A stretch of DNA of 64,000 nucleotides from Thalassovita litoralis (GTDB lineage: Bacteria > Pseudomonadota > Alphaproteobacteria > Rhodobacterales > Rhodobacteraceae). Of the stretch, positions 15,683 to 26,500 are shown piece after piece; positions within the stretch are counted from its first letter, which is position 1, and each line of letters begins with the position of its first letter. Both the position numbers and the translations under genes were made by a program. The DNA lies in assembly GCF_900182725.1 (NCBI RefSeq), contig NZ_FXTO01000018.1:1-64000 (forward strand). Reading direction: 5' to 3'. The notes below the pieces were generated by a model. It did no database searches. It was not told where the DNA came from and was given only the letters and a program-made list of their open reading frames with translations.

Positions 15683-17077
15683 ATGCCCAACGGTTTAGCA
15701 TATCTGGTGCTGGCGCTGTCGCCGCTGGTTTGCGTCGCGGTGTTCCGGTCGATGCCGCCGGGGCGTGCGCTGATTGTGTGCTTTCTGGGGGCCTATCTGT
15801 TCCTGCCGCCGCAGCCCACGGCATTTGATTTCCCGCTGTTACCGGCACTGACAAAGGAATCCTTGCCCAGCCTGACCGTGCTGCTTTTGTGTTTGGCAAT
15901 GTATCGTGATCAAATGAAGCTGATCCCGGATTCGCGGGCGGCGCGGGCGCTGTTGCTTTTGTTCATCGTGGCCCCGTTGGGGACGACACTAACCAATCTG
16001 GAACCTGTGTTCTTCGGCAGGATCGGCCTGCCGGGGATGAGCCTGAAAGACATGGTTTCCACCCTGTTCCGGCAGATTTTGATCATCGCGCCGTTTCTAT
16101 TGGCGCGGAATTTTTTACACACGCGCAGTCAGCAACGGGAATTGTTGATCGCCTTCGTCGTTGCCGGGCTGATCTATTCGTTGCCGATGCTGCTAGAGGT
16201 GCGCCTGTCGCCACAGTTGAACATCTGGATTTACGGGTTCTTCCAGCACAGCTTTGAGCAGATGATGCGCGACGGTGGATTCCGTCCGATCGTGTTCCTG
16301 TATCATGGGTTATGGGCTGCGTTCCTGATCATGACTTGCGTGGTATCTGCAGTGATCTTGTTGCGGGCCGAGGAAGGGAAGCACAAGGTCTATGCCCTAT
16401 TGGCAGCGGCCTATCTGTTTGCGGTATTGGTGCTGTGTAAATCGCTGGCATCGCTGATGTATTGCGTTCTGCTGGTGCCGCTGGTGCTGTTTTTGCCGCG
16501 GCGCATTCAGTTGTGGGTGGCGCTGGTTCTGGCAGTCTTGGCGCTATCCTATCCTGTTCTGAAAGGCGCGGGGCTGGTTCCCGAACGTCAGCTTTTGGCG
16601 CAGGCCGAAAAGATCAGCCCTGACCGGGCCGGATCGCTGCGGTATCGGTTGCAGAATGAAAATGTGCTGCTGGATCGGGCAATGGAAAAGCCCGTGTTTG
16701 GCTGGGGAAGCTGGGGGCGCAACCAAATCCTTGATCCCGTAACGGGGGTCAGCAAAACTGTATCTGATGGATATTGGGTGATCACGCTGGGCATGTTCGG
16801 CTGGGCGGGATGGCTTAGCCAGTTCGGGCTGTTGCTGCTGCCGATTTTCCTGCTGTGGCTCAGGTTTCGACGACATGGATTTGAGGATGCTTCGCCCTAT
16901 GTGACGGGCATGAGCCTGTTGCTGGCCGTGAACGTGTTTGACCTGCTGCCCAATGCGACGCTGACGCCGCTGACATGGCTGCTGATGGGATCGCTGTTGG
17001 GCTATGCGGAACGCGATGAGGAAGGGGAAGCCATCGTGCAGAAGCGGCAAAAAGCAATTTTGAAAAGTGTGATGTGA
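15683..17077 (+). CDS. O-antigen polymerase/ligase-like membrane protein (Wzy-type)
   Basis: A 464-residue protein with about twelve hydrophobic helices and one longer loop. The segment YRLQNENVLLDRAMEKPVFGWG matches the R-x-x-x-x-E-N-x-x-L-x-x-A-x-x-x-P-x-x-G-W-G pattern before the last helices of Wzy/WaaL-family proteins. These join undecaprenyl-linked repeat units, or transfer glycan to an acceptor, in the periplasm. It is followed 18 bases later by the secreted hydrolase gene on the same strand. Polymerase rather than ligase is inferred from the presence of a flippase and chain-length protein in the locus. Confidence 0.85.
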   Translation: MPNGLAYLVLALSPLVCVAVFRSMPPGRALIVCFLGAYLFLPPQPTAFDFPLLPALTKESLPSLTVLLLCLAMYRDQMKLIPDSRAARALLLLFIVAPLGTTLTNLEPVFFGRIGLPGMSLKDMVSTLFRQILIIAPFLLARNFLHTRSQQRELLIAFVVAGLIYSLPMLLEVRLSPQLNIWIYGFFQHSFEQMMRDGGFRPIVFLYHGLWAAFLIMTCVVSAVILLRAEEGKHKVYALLAAAYLFAVLVLCKSLASLMYCVLLVPLVLFLPRRIQLWVALVLAVLALSYPVLKGAGLVPERQLLAQAEKISPDRAGSLRYRLQNENVLLDRAMEKPVFGWGSWGRNQILDPVTGVSKTVSDGYWVITLGMFGWAGWLSQFGLLLLPIFLLWLRFRRHGFEDASPYVTGMSLLLAVNVFDLLPNATLTPLTWLLMGSLLGYAERDEEGEAIVQKRQKAILKSVM

Positions 17078-17095
17078 CAGAAGTGGAATTGACCT

Positions 17096-19873
17096 ATGCG
17101 ACAGGCCATGATCCGGCTGGCAATTTGCTTGATGTGTTTGGCGGCGCTACCGGCGCAGGCGGCAGAACGGGCGGGAATAAAGGCATATTTTTTTGGTAAT
17201 TCACTGGTAGAGCATCCCAGCGAAACGCATGAAACCTCGACCGTGTATTGGCTGGGCTATATCGCCAAGGCCACCAGCAAGCAGTTTGCCGGGGATGGGA
17301 TGTGGGGATTTCTGCGGGAATACGGAACAAAGCTGCCCGCGATTTCACAATGGTCAGTGCCGGGGGTACGAACGGCATGGCGCGGTGATTTGGGCTCGTC
17401 TGGCTATGATGCGATTGTCCTGACGCCGACGAATTTCATCCAGTATCAGGCGGCGGATAAACCCTATGAATGGGAAAATCCGCAAAATATCAGCCCGTTG
17501 CAGGCCAGCCGTCAGGTGTTTGATTACGTGATCGCCGAAGCCCCCAAGGCGCGGTTGTTCATCTATGAAGGCTGGGCCGATATGGCCGGGGTGGTCCGGG
17601 GCTTTCCGCCGTCACAACGGCAATTGGCGAAATATCATCGGTTTAACGGTGATGATTACCATGATTGGTATGTGGACTATGCAAAGGCGCTGGGGGCGGC
17701 TTATCCCGATAATCCGCCGAAGCTGATCCCGATTGCCAGCGTCCTGTCCGAGGTGTTCGCTGATCCCGCGCTCAAGGATCTGGAGGCGACGGATCTTTAT
17801 AGCGACGATGCCCCGCATGGTACGCCCAGCATGTATTTTCTGGCGGCGCTGGTGACTTATGCGGTGCTGTATGATGTGGCCCCGCCTGCATCTTTGGTGT
17901 TGCCGTCGTCGATCCATCCGCTGATCCGGGCGAACTATGGGATGATTGCCACGAAAATCGCGGAAAAGACCGGCACGGAACGCGCGGCGCTGACGGGTGG
18001 CGGGGCGGTTTCGCCTGTGGCGCAGCCTGCGCTGGCGATGGGGTTGGACGGTATCCATGACTGGTCTACCCAATATCCGTTCATCAATGTGATGAAGACC
18101 GCCCGCCCGTGGTTGGGTCATATCAAGGGGCAGTGGGGTGGGTTCGATGCGGCGCGGCTGGAGGACGAAGGCTATCTGGATGAAAACGGCTGGCCGATGG
18201 AAATTCCCGAAGGTGTGGAAAAGCTGGAAAGCTATCTGCTGACCGACCTGCCGCAAGACGCGCAGTATTTCACCGGACGGTATCGTTTGACCTATGAAGG
18301 GCAGGGGAAATTGCGCGTTGGTGGCCGGGCGCGGAATGTCCGCTATGGTGAAGGCGAGATTACATTTGCCTTTGAACCCGGCGATGGCCCGGTGGTGATC
18401 GGCATCAGCAAGACCGATCCGGCGGACCATATCCGCAACATTGTCATCGTGCATCAGGATCACGCCGACCTGTACGATATGGGGGTGGTGTTTAATCCGG
18501 CCTGGGTGAACCTGATCCGCGATTTACGGGCGGTGCGGTTCATGGACTGGATGATCACGAACGGGTCTTTCGTGTCGGACTGGCAGGCCCGGCCCCGGCC
18601 AGCGGATTACACCTATGGTCGCCGTGGTGTCCCGGTCGAGGTGATGGTGCAACTGGCCAATCTGATCGCCGCGGACCCGTGGTTTACCATGCCGCATCAT
18701 GCCGACGATGAGTATGTCGAGGCCTTCGCTACCTATGTGCGGGATCATCTGGATCACCGGCGGGTGGCCTATGTCGAATATTCAAACGAGATGTGGAATT
18801 TCCTGTTTGAGCAGGCCCGGTGGGCCGGGGAACAGGCTAAGGCGCGCTGGAACACTGATCAGGATGGCGCGTGGATGCAATGGACCGGGATGCGGGCGGC
18901 GCAGATGATGGGTATTTGGGCGCGGGTGTTCAACGATCCTGACCGGCTGGTGCGGGTGGTTTCGGTGCATACCGCGTGGCCGGGTTTGGAAGACGCGCTG
19001 TTGCAGGCGCCGTTATATGTGGCCGAACAGCCGGGCAATGAACCGCCGGTGCGCAGTTTCGATGCCTATGCCGTAACGGGCTATTTCGGGTTAGAGGCAG
19101 GGATGGAGGACATGCCGACCCGCATTTTACGCTGGGCGCGGCAAGGGGTGGCAACGGAAAAGCTGACCGCGTTTCTACGGGATGGGCCGCTGAAGGAACT
19201 GACCCAAAACTTGTTTCCCTATCACGCCAAGGTGGCGCGGGAAAACGGGCTGGACCTGATCATGTACGAAGGCGGCACCCATATCGTTGGGATCGGGGAA
19301 TGGGTGGATAATGACGACCTGACCAAGCTGTTCAATGCCTATAACTATTCGTCTGAAATGGGCGAATTGTACCAGACGCTACTTCAAGGCTGGCAAGACG
19401 CGGGCGGCACTATGTTCAACGCTTTTGTTGATGTGGCCAAACCGATGAAATGGGGAAGCTGGGGTGCCCGGCGGCATCTGGCAGATCAAAACCCGCGCTG
19501 GGATGCGTTGATGGCCTATAACGCCAGCGCAGGCGGGGCCAAGGGGCGCGCCTCGGATGCGTTCGAGGACGGGGTTTTCCTGTCGGGGCGCGATGGTGGC
19601 GATGTGCTGGAAGGCACCCGTTGGGCGGATATTCTGATGGGACGGGGTGGCGATGACCGGCTGATTGCGGGCGGCGGCGGGGATTTCCTGCTGGGCGGCG
19701 ATGGGCAGGACACAGCGGTTTTAGTCGGCTATGCCGCCGATTACGAATTGGCCCTGTGGGGGCAAACCCTGTTGGCGATTGGCCCAAACGGAGAGGTCGC
19801 CCTGCGCGGGATCGAGGCGCTGGAATTCACCGCGGAACCGGGCAAGGTGATGGCGCTGTCACTGCCGGAATAG
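17096..19873 (+). CDS. Secreted multidomain glycan hydrolase-like protein with RTX-type C-terminus
   Basis: A 925-residue protein. A Sec signal peptide occupies about residues 5-23 (MIRLAICLMCLAALPAQA); an alternative start at Met5 gives a cleaner signal. Residues about 27-330 resemble an SGNH esterase, with AYFFGNSL near 31-37. Residues about 340-800 look like a clan-A (beta/alpha)8 glycoside hydrolase, with the likely acid/base in YSNEMWNF (Asn564-Glu565) and a likely nucleophile Glu725 in MYEGGTH. Residues about 849-875 are glycine/aspartate RTX calcium-binding repeats (GRGGDDRL, GGDGQDTA). A Sec signal and RTX repeats together are unusual. It directly follows the polymerase gene and ends against a convergent gene, so it may trim, deacylate or release the polysaccharide. 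Domain names rest on motif reading, not a search. Confidence 0.75.
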   Translation: MRQAMIRLAICLMCLAALPAQAAERAGIKAYFFGNSLVEHPSETHETSTVYWLGYIAKATSKQFAGDGMWGFLREYGTKLPAISQWSVPGVRTAWRGDLGSSGYDAIVLTPTNFIQYQAADKPYEWENPQNISPLQASRQVFDYVIAEAPKARLFIYEGWADMAGVVRGFPPSQRQLAKYHRFNGDDYHDWYVDYAKALGAAYPDNPPKLIPIASVLSEVFADPALKDLEATDLYSDDAPHGTPSMYFLAALVTYAVLYDVAPPASLVLPSSIHPLIRANYGMIATKIAEKTGTERAALTGGGAVSPVAQPALAMGLDGIHDWSTQYPFINVMKTARPWLGHIKGQWGGFDAARLEDEGYLDENGWPMEIPEGVEKLESYLLTDLPQDAQYFTGRYRLTYEGQGKLRVGGRARNVRYGEGEITFAFEPGDGPVVIGISKTDPADHIRNIVIVHQDHADLYDMGVVFNPAWVNLIRDLRAVRFMDWMITNGSFVSDWQARPRPADYTYGRRGVPVEVMVQLANLIAADPWFTMPHHADDEYVEAFATYVRDHLDHRRVAYVEYSNEMWNFLFEQARWAGEQAKARWNTDQDGAWMQWTGMRAAQMMGIWARVFNDPDRLVRVVSVHTAWPGLEDALLQAPLYVAEQPGNEPPVRSFDAYAVTGYFGLEAGMEDMPTRILRWARQGVATEKLTAFLRDGPLKELTQNLFPYHAKVARENGLDLIMYEGGTHIVGIGEWVDNDDLTKLFNAYNYSSEMGELYQTLLQGWQDAGGTMFNAFVDVAKPMKWGSWGARRHLADQNPRWDALMAYNASAGGAKGRASDAFEDGVFLSGRDGGDVLEGTRWADILMGRGGDDRLIAGGGGDFLLGGDGQDTAVLVGYAADYELALWGQTLLAIGPNGEVALRGIEALEFTAEPGKVMALSLPE

Positions 19874-19899
19874 AGCCTGATATGCGGCTCTGATACGGG

Positions 19900-21102
19900 T
19901 TAATCGGGCCAAATTTCCTGTACCAGCGTTTCCGCACCCACGCGGGAATCAAAGCGGTTTACAATCGTATCGCGCCCGGCGGCGCTAAGCTGTGTCAGTT
20001 TTGTGGGATCGGCGGCCAGTGCGGCGATGGCCTGTGCCATAGCTTCGGGATCTTGGGGGGGAACCAAAACGCCATCCACGCCGTTTTCGATCAGTTCGGG
20101 AACCCCGCCTGCATCGGTGCCGATGGTGGGCGTGGCGCAGCTCATCGCCTCCATATAGGCGACGCCCAGCGGTTCGGCCCAACTGGCCAGAATGAACAAA
20201 TGCGCGTCACACAGGCGGCGTTTCACCTCGTCCGCGTCGATGGCACCCAGCAGGGTGACATGATCCCCAAGGTTCAGATCGTGGATTTTCTGTTCCAGCA
20301 CAGCGCGGTAGCCGCTGCCGCCATCATCGTCTTCGCCCGCGATGTCCAGCCGCAGATCGTGACCACGATCCAGCAACAGGCGAACGGCATCCATCAAATC
20401 CTGATGACCTTTGACGAAATGCAGCCGGGCGCAGGTAAAAATGCGCAGCGGTTCGCCGGGGTGCGGCGGCTGATAAGGGGTGTCGCGGCGCAGTGTGTCG
20501 GCATCCACGCCCATTGGCTGAATACGGATACGGGCAGGCAGGTCCGTCCCCAGATCGTGCTGAACCTGTGCGTGGATTTTATGGGTGATGATCGTGGCAA
20601 ACGTGGCTTTGCGCCATTTGAAATGCTGGGCGGGGCCATAATCCTGCATCGGGCCGTGCAGGGTGACGGAGTAGTTCAGCCCGCCCAGTCGATTGGCCAA
20701 CGCCGCGATCATTGCGGCCCGTCCACAGGAATGGGCATGAACATGGGTGATCCCCCGCGCCTTGCATTCGGCCAGCAGACGCCGGGCCGCCGGGATGGAC
20801 ACCAGAATATCACGGGCGGCGGCGCTGCCGTCACGCATAATTTCCGCCCATAATTCGCGCAGCGGCAGGCGGGGCAGGGCGGTCAACACCTGCGCTACCG
20901 AACGGCTGGCCAAATAGGTGGTGCGGTTAATCGCCTGATCAGACCAACTGTGAGAAATCAACCCCGGCGGCGGGGGTAGGGTGGAAAACAGATGCACATC
21001 TATCCCCATCCGTTCCAGATGCTGAATTTCCCGCCAGAAAAAGATATGGGTTTGCCCCGGAAATTGAGGCACAAGATAAGCAAGTTTACGGGGCGCGGTC
21101 AC
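19900..21102 (-). CDS. Glycosyltransferase, GT4-type
   Basis: A GT-B glycosyltransferase of about 400 residues. KLAYLVPQFPGQTHIFFWREIQHLERMG is the N-terminal domain. RIFTCARLHFVKGHQDLMDA opens the donor domain, and LASWAEPLGVAYMEAMSCATP carries the E-x7-E signature. The N-terminal style (Q/Y-P-x-x-T-x-x-F-x-x-RE) resembles WcaL-like exopolysaccharide transferases and the GT4 at 42050-43297. The frame opens at an ATG at 21177, but the GTG at 21102 has AGGACA eight bases upstream and begins exactly before the first beta strand. It is divergent from the GT2 gene at 21220 and convergent with the hydrolase gene. Confidence 0.87.
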   Translation of the reverse strand: MTAPRKLAYLVPQFPGQTHIFFWREIQHLERMGIDVHLFSTLPPPPGLISHSWSDQAINRTTYLASRSVAQVLTALPRLPLRELWAEIMRDGSAAARDILVSIPAARRLLAECKARGITHVHAHSCGRAAMIAALANRLGGLNYSVTLHGPMQDYGPAQHFKWRKATFATIITHKIHAQVQHDLGTDLPARIRIQPMGVDADTLRRDTPYQPPHPGEPLRIFTCARLHFVKGHQDLMDAVRLLLDRGHDLRLDIAGEDDDGGSGYRAVLEQKIHDLNLGDHVTLLGAIDADEVKRRLCDAHLFILASWAEPLGVAYMEAMSCATPTIGTDAGGVPELIENGVDGVLVPPQDPEAMAQAIAALAADPTKLTQLSAAGRDTIVNRFDSRVGAETLVQEIWPD

Positions 21103-21219
21103 GAAATTGTCCTGACTGTCAAGGTGTTTGCGATTGCAACATAAACCGTGAAGCGGCCCAATTAAAAACATAAACATTGACTAATTCCTATGCCGAACCG
21201 GGAATCCAAGGAGCGTTTC

Positions 21220-22050
21220 GTGATCAGCATCATCATCCCCGCCAATAACGAGGAGAGGATGATCCCGCAGTGTTTAACGGCGCTGCTGGCCTCGGACCCT
21301 ATAGAGGAGGCGGTAGAGATTATCGTGGCCGCCAACGGTTGCACCGATGCGACCGCGCAGGTGGCGCAAGGCTGGCAGGATCAGGTAACGGCGAAGGGCT
21401 GGGCGCTGGTGGTGCTGGATATTAAACAGGGCGGCAAGATGAACGCGCTGAATCAGGCAGATGCCGCCGCGCAGGGCGATAAGCGGGTTTATCTGGACGC
21501 GGATGTGGTGGTTGATCCCGATTTGCTGGCCGATCTGGCGGCGGCGTTGTCTGCCGATGGCCCGGTCTATGCCAGCGGCGATGTGCGGATTGCCCCGGCG
21601 CACAGCTTTGCCAGCCGCGCCTATCGCCAGATTTACAAGCGTGTGCCGTTCTTTACGCAGGATGTGCCGGGTTGTGGGGTCTTTGCGGTGAACGCAGTGG
21701 CGCGCCAGCGGTGGGGAAAATTCCCAGACATCATTTCCGATGACACCTTTGTGCGGCTTAGCTTTGCGCCGCAGGAACGGGTGCGCACCCGCGCGGGCTA
21801 TGACTGGCCCATCGTCGAAGGGTTTGGGAATTTGGTCAAGGTGCGGCGGCGGCAGAATATTGGCGTGGCCGAGGTGGCCCGATTGTACCCTGATCTATTG
21901 AAGAATGATCAAAAAACGCCGATGGGATTGTCGAACCTGCTGGAACTGGCCCTGCGTCATCCGGTAGGATTCTTTGTGTACGGTCTGGTGGCTGTTGTGG
22001 TGAAAGCCACTCAGGATCAGGCGGACACCTCTTGGAACCGTGGAAGATAG
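21220..22050 (+). CDS. Glycosyltransferase, GT2-type
   Basis: About 276 residues with a GT-A fold. ISIIIPANNEERMIPQCLTALL is the nucleotide-binding start, VYLDADVVV holds the DxD metal site, and IISDDTFVRLSF supplies the catalytic ED/DD-like acid. A hydrophobic segment near the C-terminus (FFVYGLVAVVVKA) may anchor it in the membrane. The frame opens at 21190, but AAGGAG (21208-21213) sits six bases before a GTG at 21220, which decides the start. It is followed 42 bases later by the flippase gene. Sugar specificity unknown. Confidence 0.88.
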   Translation: MISIIIPANNEERMIPQCLTALLASDPIEEAVEIIVAANGCTDATAQVAQGWQDQVTAKGWALVVLDIKQGGKMNALNQADAAAQGDKRVYLDADVVVDPDLLADLAAALSADGPVYASGDVRIAPAHSFASRAYRQIYKRVPFFTQDVPGCGVFAVNAVARQRWGKFPDIISDDTFVRLSFAPQERVRTRAGYDWPIVEGFGNLVKVRRRQNIGVAEVARLYPDLLKNDQKTPMGLSNLLELALRHPVGFFVYGLVAVVVKATQDQADTSWNRGR

Positions 22051-22092
22051 GGATATGGGCGCTGGGTGGCGGCACCCGGTCAAGGAGTGCGA

Positions 22093-23454
22093 ATGATCGG
22101 CCGCGGGCTGGGACGTTTCATCAAAGGGAATTCGCTGGTCGAACGCGCGGTGCGCAGTTCGCTGCTGACGGTATTGGGGTTCGGCACCTATCAAGGGCTG
22201 CGCCTGCTGTCGAACCTGTTGCTGACGCGTATCCTGTTTCCCGAAGCTTTTGGGATGATGGCGCTGGTCACGGTGTTTCTGGTGGGTCTGTCGATGTTTT
22301 CCGACATGGGCGTTGCCCCGGCCATCATGCAAAGCAAACGCGGCGACGACCCTGATTTTCTGGATACGGCGTGGACGTTGCATATCATCCGGGGGGGCGT
22401 GCTGTGGGTGGCGGCCAGTGTTCTGGCCTATCCGCTGTCATTGATTTACGCAGAACCGGAATTGGCGTGGTATTTGCCGGTTTCGGCGCTGACATTGCTG
22501 ATTACGGGGTTCAATCCGACAAAGTTTGAAACCGCAAACCGGCATTTGCGCACGGGTCGGGTGATCGTGGTGGAAATCGCCACGCAGGTGGTGGGGCTTA
22601 TCGCGGCGATTACGCTGGCATGGCTCACACAGTCTGTCTGGGCCTTGGTGGTTTCCGGGATTGTCAGCGCACTGGCGCAATTGCTGTTCATGCACATTCT
22701 GATCCCCGGACGTGGCAACAGATGGCGGCTGGAAAAAGCCGCCGCGCACGAACTGATGCATTTCGGCAAATGGATTTTCCTGTCCACGCTATGCGGGTTC
22801 CTGATCCTTCAGGGGGACAAGGTGATCTTGGGCAAATACCTGTCTTTGGATCAGTTCGGGGTTTATAATATCGGGTATTTTCTGGCGTCTTTCCCGTTGC
22901 TTTTGGGAACGATGGTGATCCGTCGGGTGGTGATCCCAGTGCATCGCGAAGGCCCGCCGCGCGTGTCGCGGGAAAATTTCCTGCGCCTGCGCAAGATGCG
23001 GTTTATCGCGACGGCGGTTCTGATGGCGATGCTGCTTAGCGTGGCGGCATTGGGCATCTGGCTGGTGGATCTGATGTATGACGAACGGTATCTGATGGCC
23101 GGGGCTGTTGTGGTGGCGCTGGCCTGTATGCAGGTGCCGCAGATCATCGTTCTGACCTATGATCAGGCCGCGCTGGCCGAGGGGGACTCGCAGCGGTTTT
23201 TCGTGCTGTCAGCGGCGCGGGCGGCTGCGATGACGCTGGGCCTGTTGCTGGGGTTTGAACTGGCGGGGCTGTTCGGGGCATTGATCGCCCAAGGCGTTGC
23301 TATGATCGTGATTTACCCGGTGGTGATCTGGCTGGCGCGCAAACAAGGCGCGTGGGATCCGCTGCATGATATGGTATTCTTCGTGATAGGCGGTGGGCTT
23401 GCTGCGGCCATATTCTGGCTTCATTGGGACGATGTTTCCGTATTGATTCAGTAA
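22093..23454 (+). CDS. Polysaccharide flippase, Wzx/MOP family
   Basis: A membrane protein of about 453 residues with roughly twelve to fourteen helices. RSSLLTVLGFGTYQGLRLLSNLLLTRIL followed by FGMMALV is the typical N-terminus of MOP-superfamily exporters related to WzxC. These flip undecaprenyl-linked oligosaccharide to the periplasmic face. The ATG at 22093 has AAGGAG five bases upstream and is preferred over an in-frame start at 22066. It follows the GT2 gene and precedes the PKS gene by 124 AT-rich bases that may hold a promoter. With the polymerase and chain-length protein it defines a Wzx/Wzy-dependent pathway. Confidence 0.9.
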   Translation: MIGRGLGRFIKGNSLVERAVRSSLLTVLGFGTYQGLRLLSNLLLTRILFPEAFGMMALVTVFLVGLSMFSDMGVAPAIMQSKRGDDPDFLDTAWTLHIIRGGVLWVAASVLAYPLSLIYAEPELAWYLPVSALTLLITGFNPTKFETANRHLRTGRVIVVEIATQVVGLIAAITLAWLTQSVWALVVSGIVSALAQLLFMHILIPGRGNRWRLEKAAAHELMHFGKWIFLSTLCGFLILQGDKVILGKYLSLDQFGVYNIGYFLASFPLLLGTMVIRRVVIPVHREGPPRVSRENFLRLRKMRFIATAVLMAMLLSVAALGIWLVDLMYDERYLMAGAVVVALACMQVPQIIVLTYDQAALAEGDSQRFFVLSAARAAAMTLGLLLGFELAGLFGALIAQGVAMIVIYPVVIWLARKQGAWDPLHDMVFFVIGGGLAAAIFWLHWDDVSVLIQ

Positions 23455-23578
23455 GTTACGGAAAGCTGTAAACAATCGCGCAAAAATGCCAATATTGGCC
23501 GGAAATGCACGTTGCTGCCCCAAAAGTACCTTATTTTTCTGACACATCTAAACCTGATCTTATTTGTGAGTGGGTTTC

Positions 23579-26500
23579 ATGACGGACGAACAGCAGCAAG
23601 AACCCGATTTCGGTGCCGATATTGCGATTGTCGGTATGGCGGCGCACCTTCCGGGGGCGCAAACCGTTGCGCAATATTGGGAAAATCTGCGGGATGGTGT
23701 GGAATCGATTCGTCCCCTGTCACGTCAGGACTTGCTGGATGCGGGCGAAGCCCCCCACCTGATCGACCGCCCGGATTACGTGCCTTCGGCCTCGGTGCTA
23801 GAGGGGTTCAAGGCGTTTGATGCCGATTTCTTTGGTCTGGGTCCGCAGGATGCCGCTATCATGGACCCGCAGCACCGCCAGTTTTTAGAAGTTGCGTGGG
23901 AAGCGTTGGAAAACGCCGGTCATCCGCCTGAAAAATTCGATGGTCCCATCGGGGTTTTCGCGGGCTGCGGGATGGGCAGCTATTTCTATTTCAACATCTG
24001 TTCCAATCCCGACATGGTGGAAAATGTCGGGATGTTCCTGTTGCGCCATACAGGCAATGATAAGGATTTCCTGTCTACCCGGCTGAGTCACATTCTGGAC
24101 CTCAAGGGACCGTCTGTGAATGTGCAGACGGCCTGTTCCACGTCCTTGGTGGCCACGCATTACGCCTGTCAGTCCTTGTTGAATGGCGAATGCGACATGG
24201 CGCTGGCCGGGGGGGTGACGATCGAATTGCCGCACGCGCGCGGCTATCTGTACAAAGAGGGCGAAATCCTGTCGCCGGATGGCCATTGCCATGCCTTCGA
24301 CCACCGGGCGCAGGGAACGGTTTTCGGATCGGGCGCCGGGGTTGTGGTGCTGCGCCGCCTGTCGGATGCGGTGCGGGATGGCGATCATGTTTGGGCGGTG
24401 ATCAAGGGATCGGCGGTCAACAACGATGGCGCGGACAAGGCCGGGTATCTGGCCCCCAGCGTCGAAGGGCAGGCGGCGGCGATTGCTGATGCTCATGCGC
24501 TGGCAAATATTCCCGCCGACACGATTGATTATATCGAATGCCACGGCACCGGCACCTATCTGGGCGACCCGATCGAGGTGGCGGCCCTGACCAGCGCGTT
24601 CCGCGAAACCACGGACGAGGCGGGATTTTGCCGGATTGGGTCGGTCAAAACCAATATCGGCCATCTGGATACGGCGGCGGGTGTGGCCAGTCTGATCAAG
24701 GCTAGCCTTGCATTGACGAACCGGCAGATGCCGCCCTCGTTAGGGTATGAAAAACCGAACCCGGCGATTGATTTTGATGGCTCGCCGTTTCTGGTGAACG
24801 ATCGACTGACGGATTGGGTATCCCACAAGGGGCCACGCCGCGCCGGGGTGAATTCGCTGGGCGTGGGCGGCACCAATGCCCATATCGTGCTGGAAGAAGC
24901 CCCCGAGCGGGCGGAATCGGATCAGGCGGATTTTCCGTTCCAATTGCTGACGCTTTCGGCAAGGTCGAAAAAGGCGCTGGATGGCAACGCCGCCAATCTG
25001 GCCGACCATCTGGAGGCGCATTCCGATCAGCCCTTGGCCGATGTCGCGTGGACACTGAAAGAAGGCCGCCGCGCCTTTGATCGCCGCCGCGTGGTGGTGG
25101 CCGAAACCCATGCCGAGGCTGCTGCGTTGCTGCGCGAAAACGATCCCCGCCGGGTGTTCACGCATCAGGTGGTGGGCGATGCCCCCGATGTGGTGTTCAT
25201 GTTCCCCGGCGGTGGGGCGCAATATGCAGGCATGGCGCGGGATCTGTACGAAACCGAACCAGTCTTTGCCGATTGGATGGATCGCGGGCTAGAGGTTTTG
25301 CAGGCCAAGATCGACTATGACATTCGCGCCCTGTGGTTGCCCGAAGACGGCGCAGAAGATGCCGCGAATACGGCGCTGAAACGCCCCTCGGTCCAGTTGC
25401 CGCTGATCATGATCACGGAATACGCGCTGGCACAGTTGTGGATGTCCTGGGGCGTGAAGCCCGCTGCCTTGGTGGGGCATTCGATGGGGGAAAATACCGC
25501 CGCTTGTCTGGCGGGGGTGATTGGTTTCGAGGATTGTATCGGGCTGGTGCATCTGCGTGGATCGCTGTTCGATACGGTCCCCGCCGGTGGAATGCTGAGC
25601 GTGCCAATGGATGCCGAAGAACTGAAACCCCTGTTGGGGGATCGTCTGGATTTGGCGGCTGTTAATGCGCCGGGGCTAAGCGTGGCCAGCGGTCCACAGG
25701 ATGCACTGGACGATTTGGAGCGGGTGTTGGCCGGAATGGACATTCAGGCGCAACGTATTCCCATCGACATTGCCGCGCATTCCGCAATGCTGGACCCGAT
25801 TTTGGGCCGGTTCGGGGATTATCTGCGGTCAATCAAGCTGAACGCCCCCGCCATTCCGTTCGTGTCCAACCGGACGGGCAATTACATCACCGATGCGCAG
25901 GCCACCGACCCGGAATACTGGGTGCAACATCTGCGCGGCACGGTGCATTTCGCCGATTGCATCACAACGCTTAGCGATGTGGCTGACCGTGTATATATCG
26001 AGGTGGGACCGGGCAAGGCGCTGGCGTCGTTGACGGGGCAGCATCCGAATGTGCAGGCCAATCAGGTGATTGGCACGCTGCGCCATGCTGACGACGCGAT
26101 TTTCGACGATAAGTATTTCATGGCGATGTTGGGTCGGGTCTGGGCCGTGGGCGTCGATTTCGATTGGGCGCAAATCTGGGGGGATGCGCGGCGCAACCGG
26201 GTGCCGCTGCCAAGCTATGCGTTCCAGCGGACCGAGTATTTCATCGAACCGGGCAGCAAACAGGCGGCTCCGGCGCAGGATTTCCTGATGCGGTCCGACA
26301 ACCCGGAAAGCTGGGGCTACAAACCATTCTGGAAGCCGCGCTTTGCCGATGTCGATCTGGATGTAACGCAGGAATTGGGCGCGCCGCTGAATTGGCTGGT
26401 GTTCGCGGATGATACCGGGCTGGCGGATCAGGCGGTGGCGGGGCTGCGCGATGGCGGGCATCGGGTGATGACGGTCCGCCCCGGCGATGGCTTCGGCAAA

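Noticed and set aside
19872-19891. AGAGCC/GGCTCT hairpin at the hydrolase stop
   Set aside because: Six-base stem with an eight-base loop and no T-run; too weak to call a terminator.
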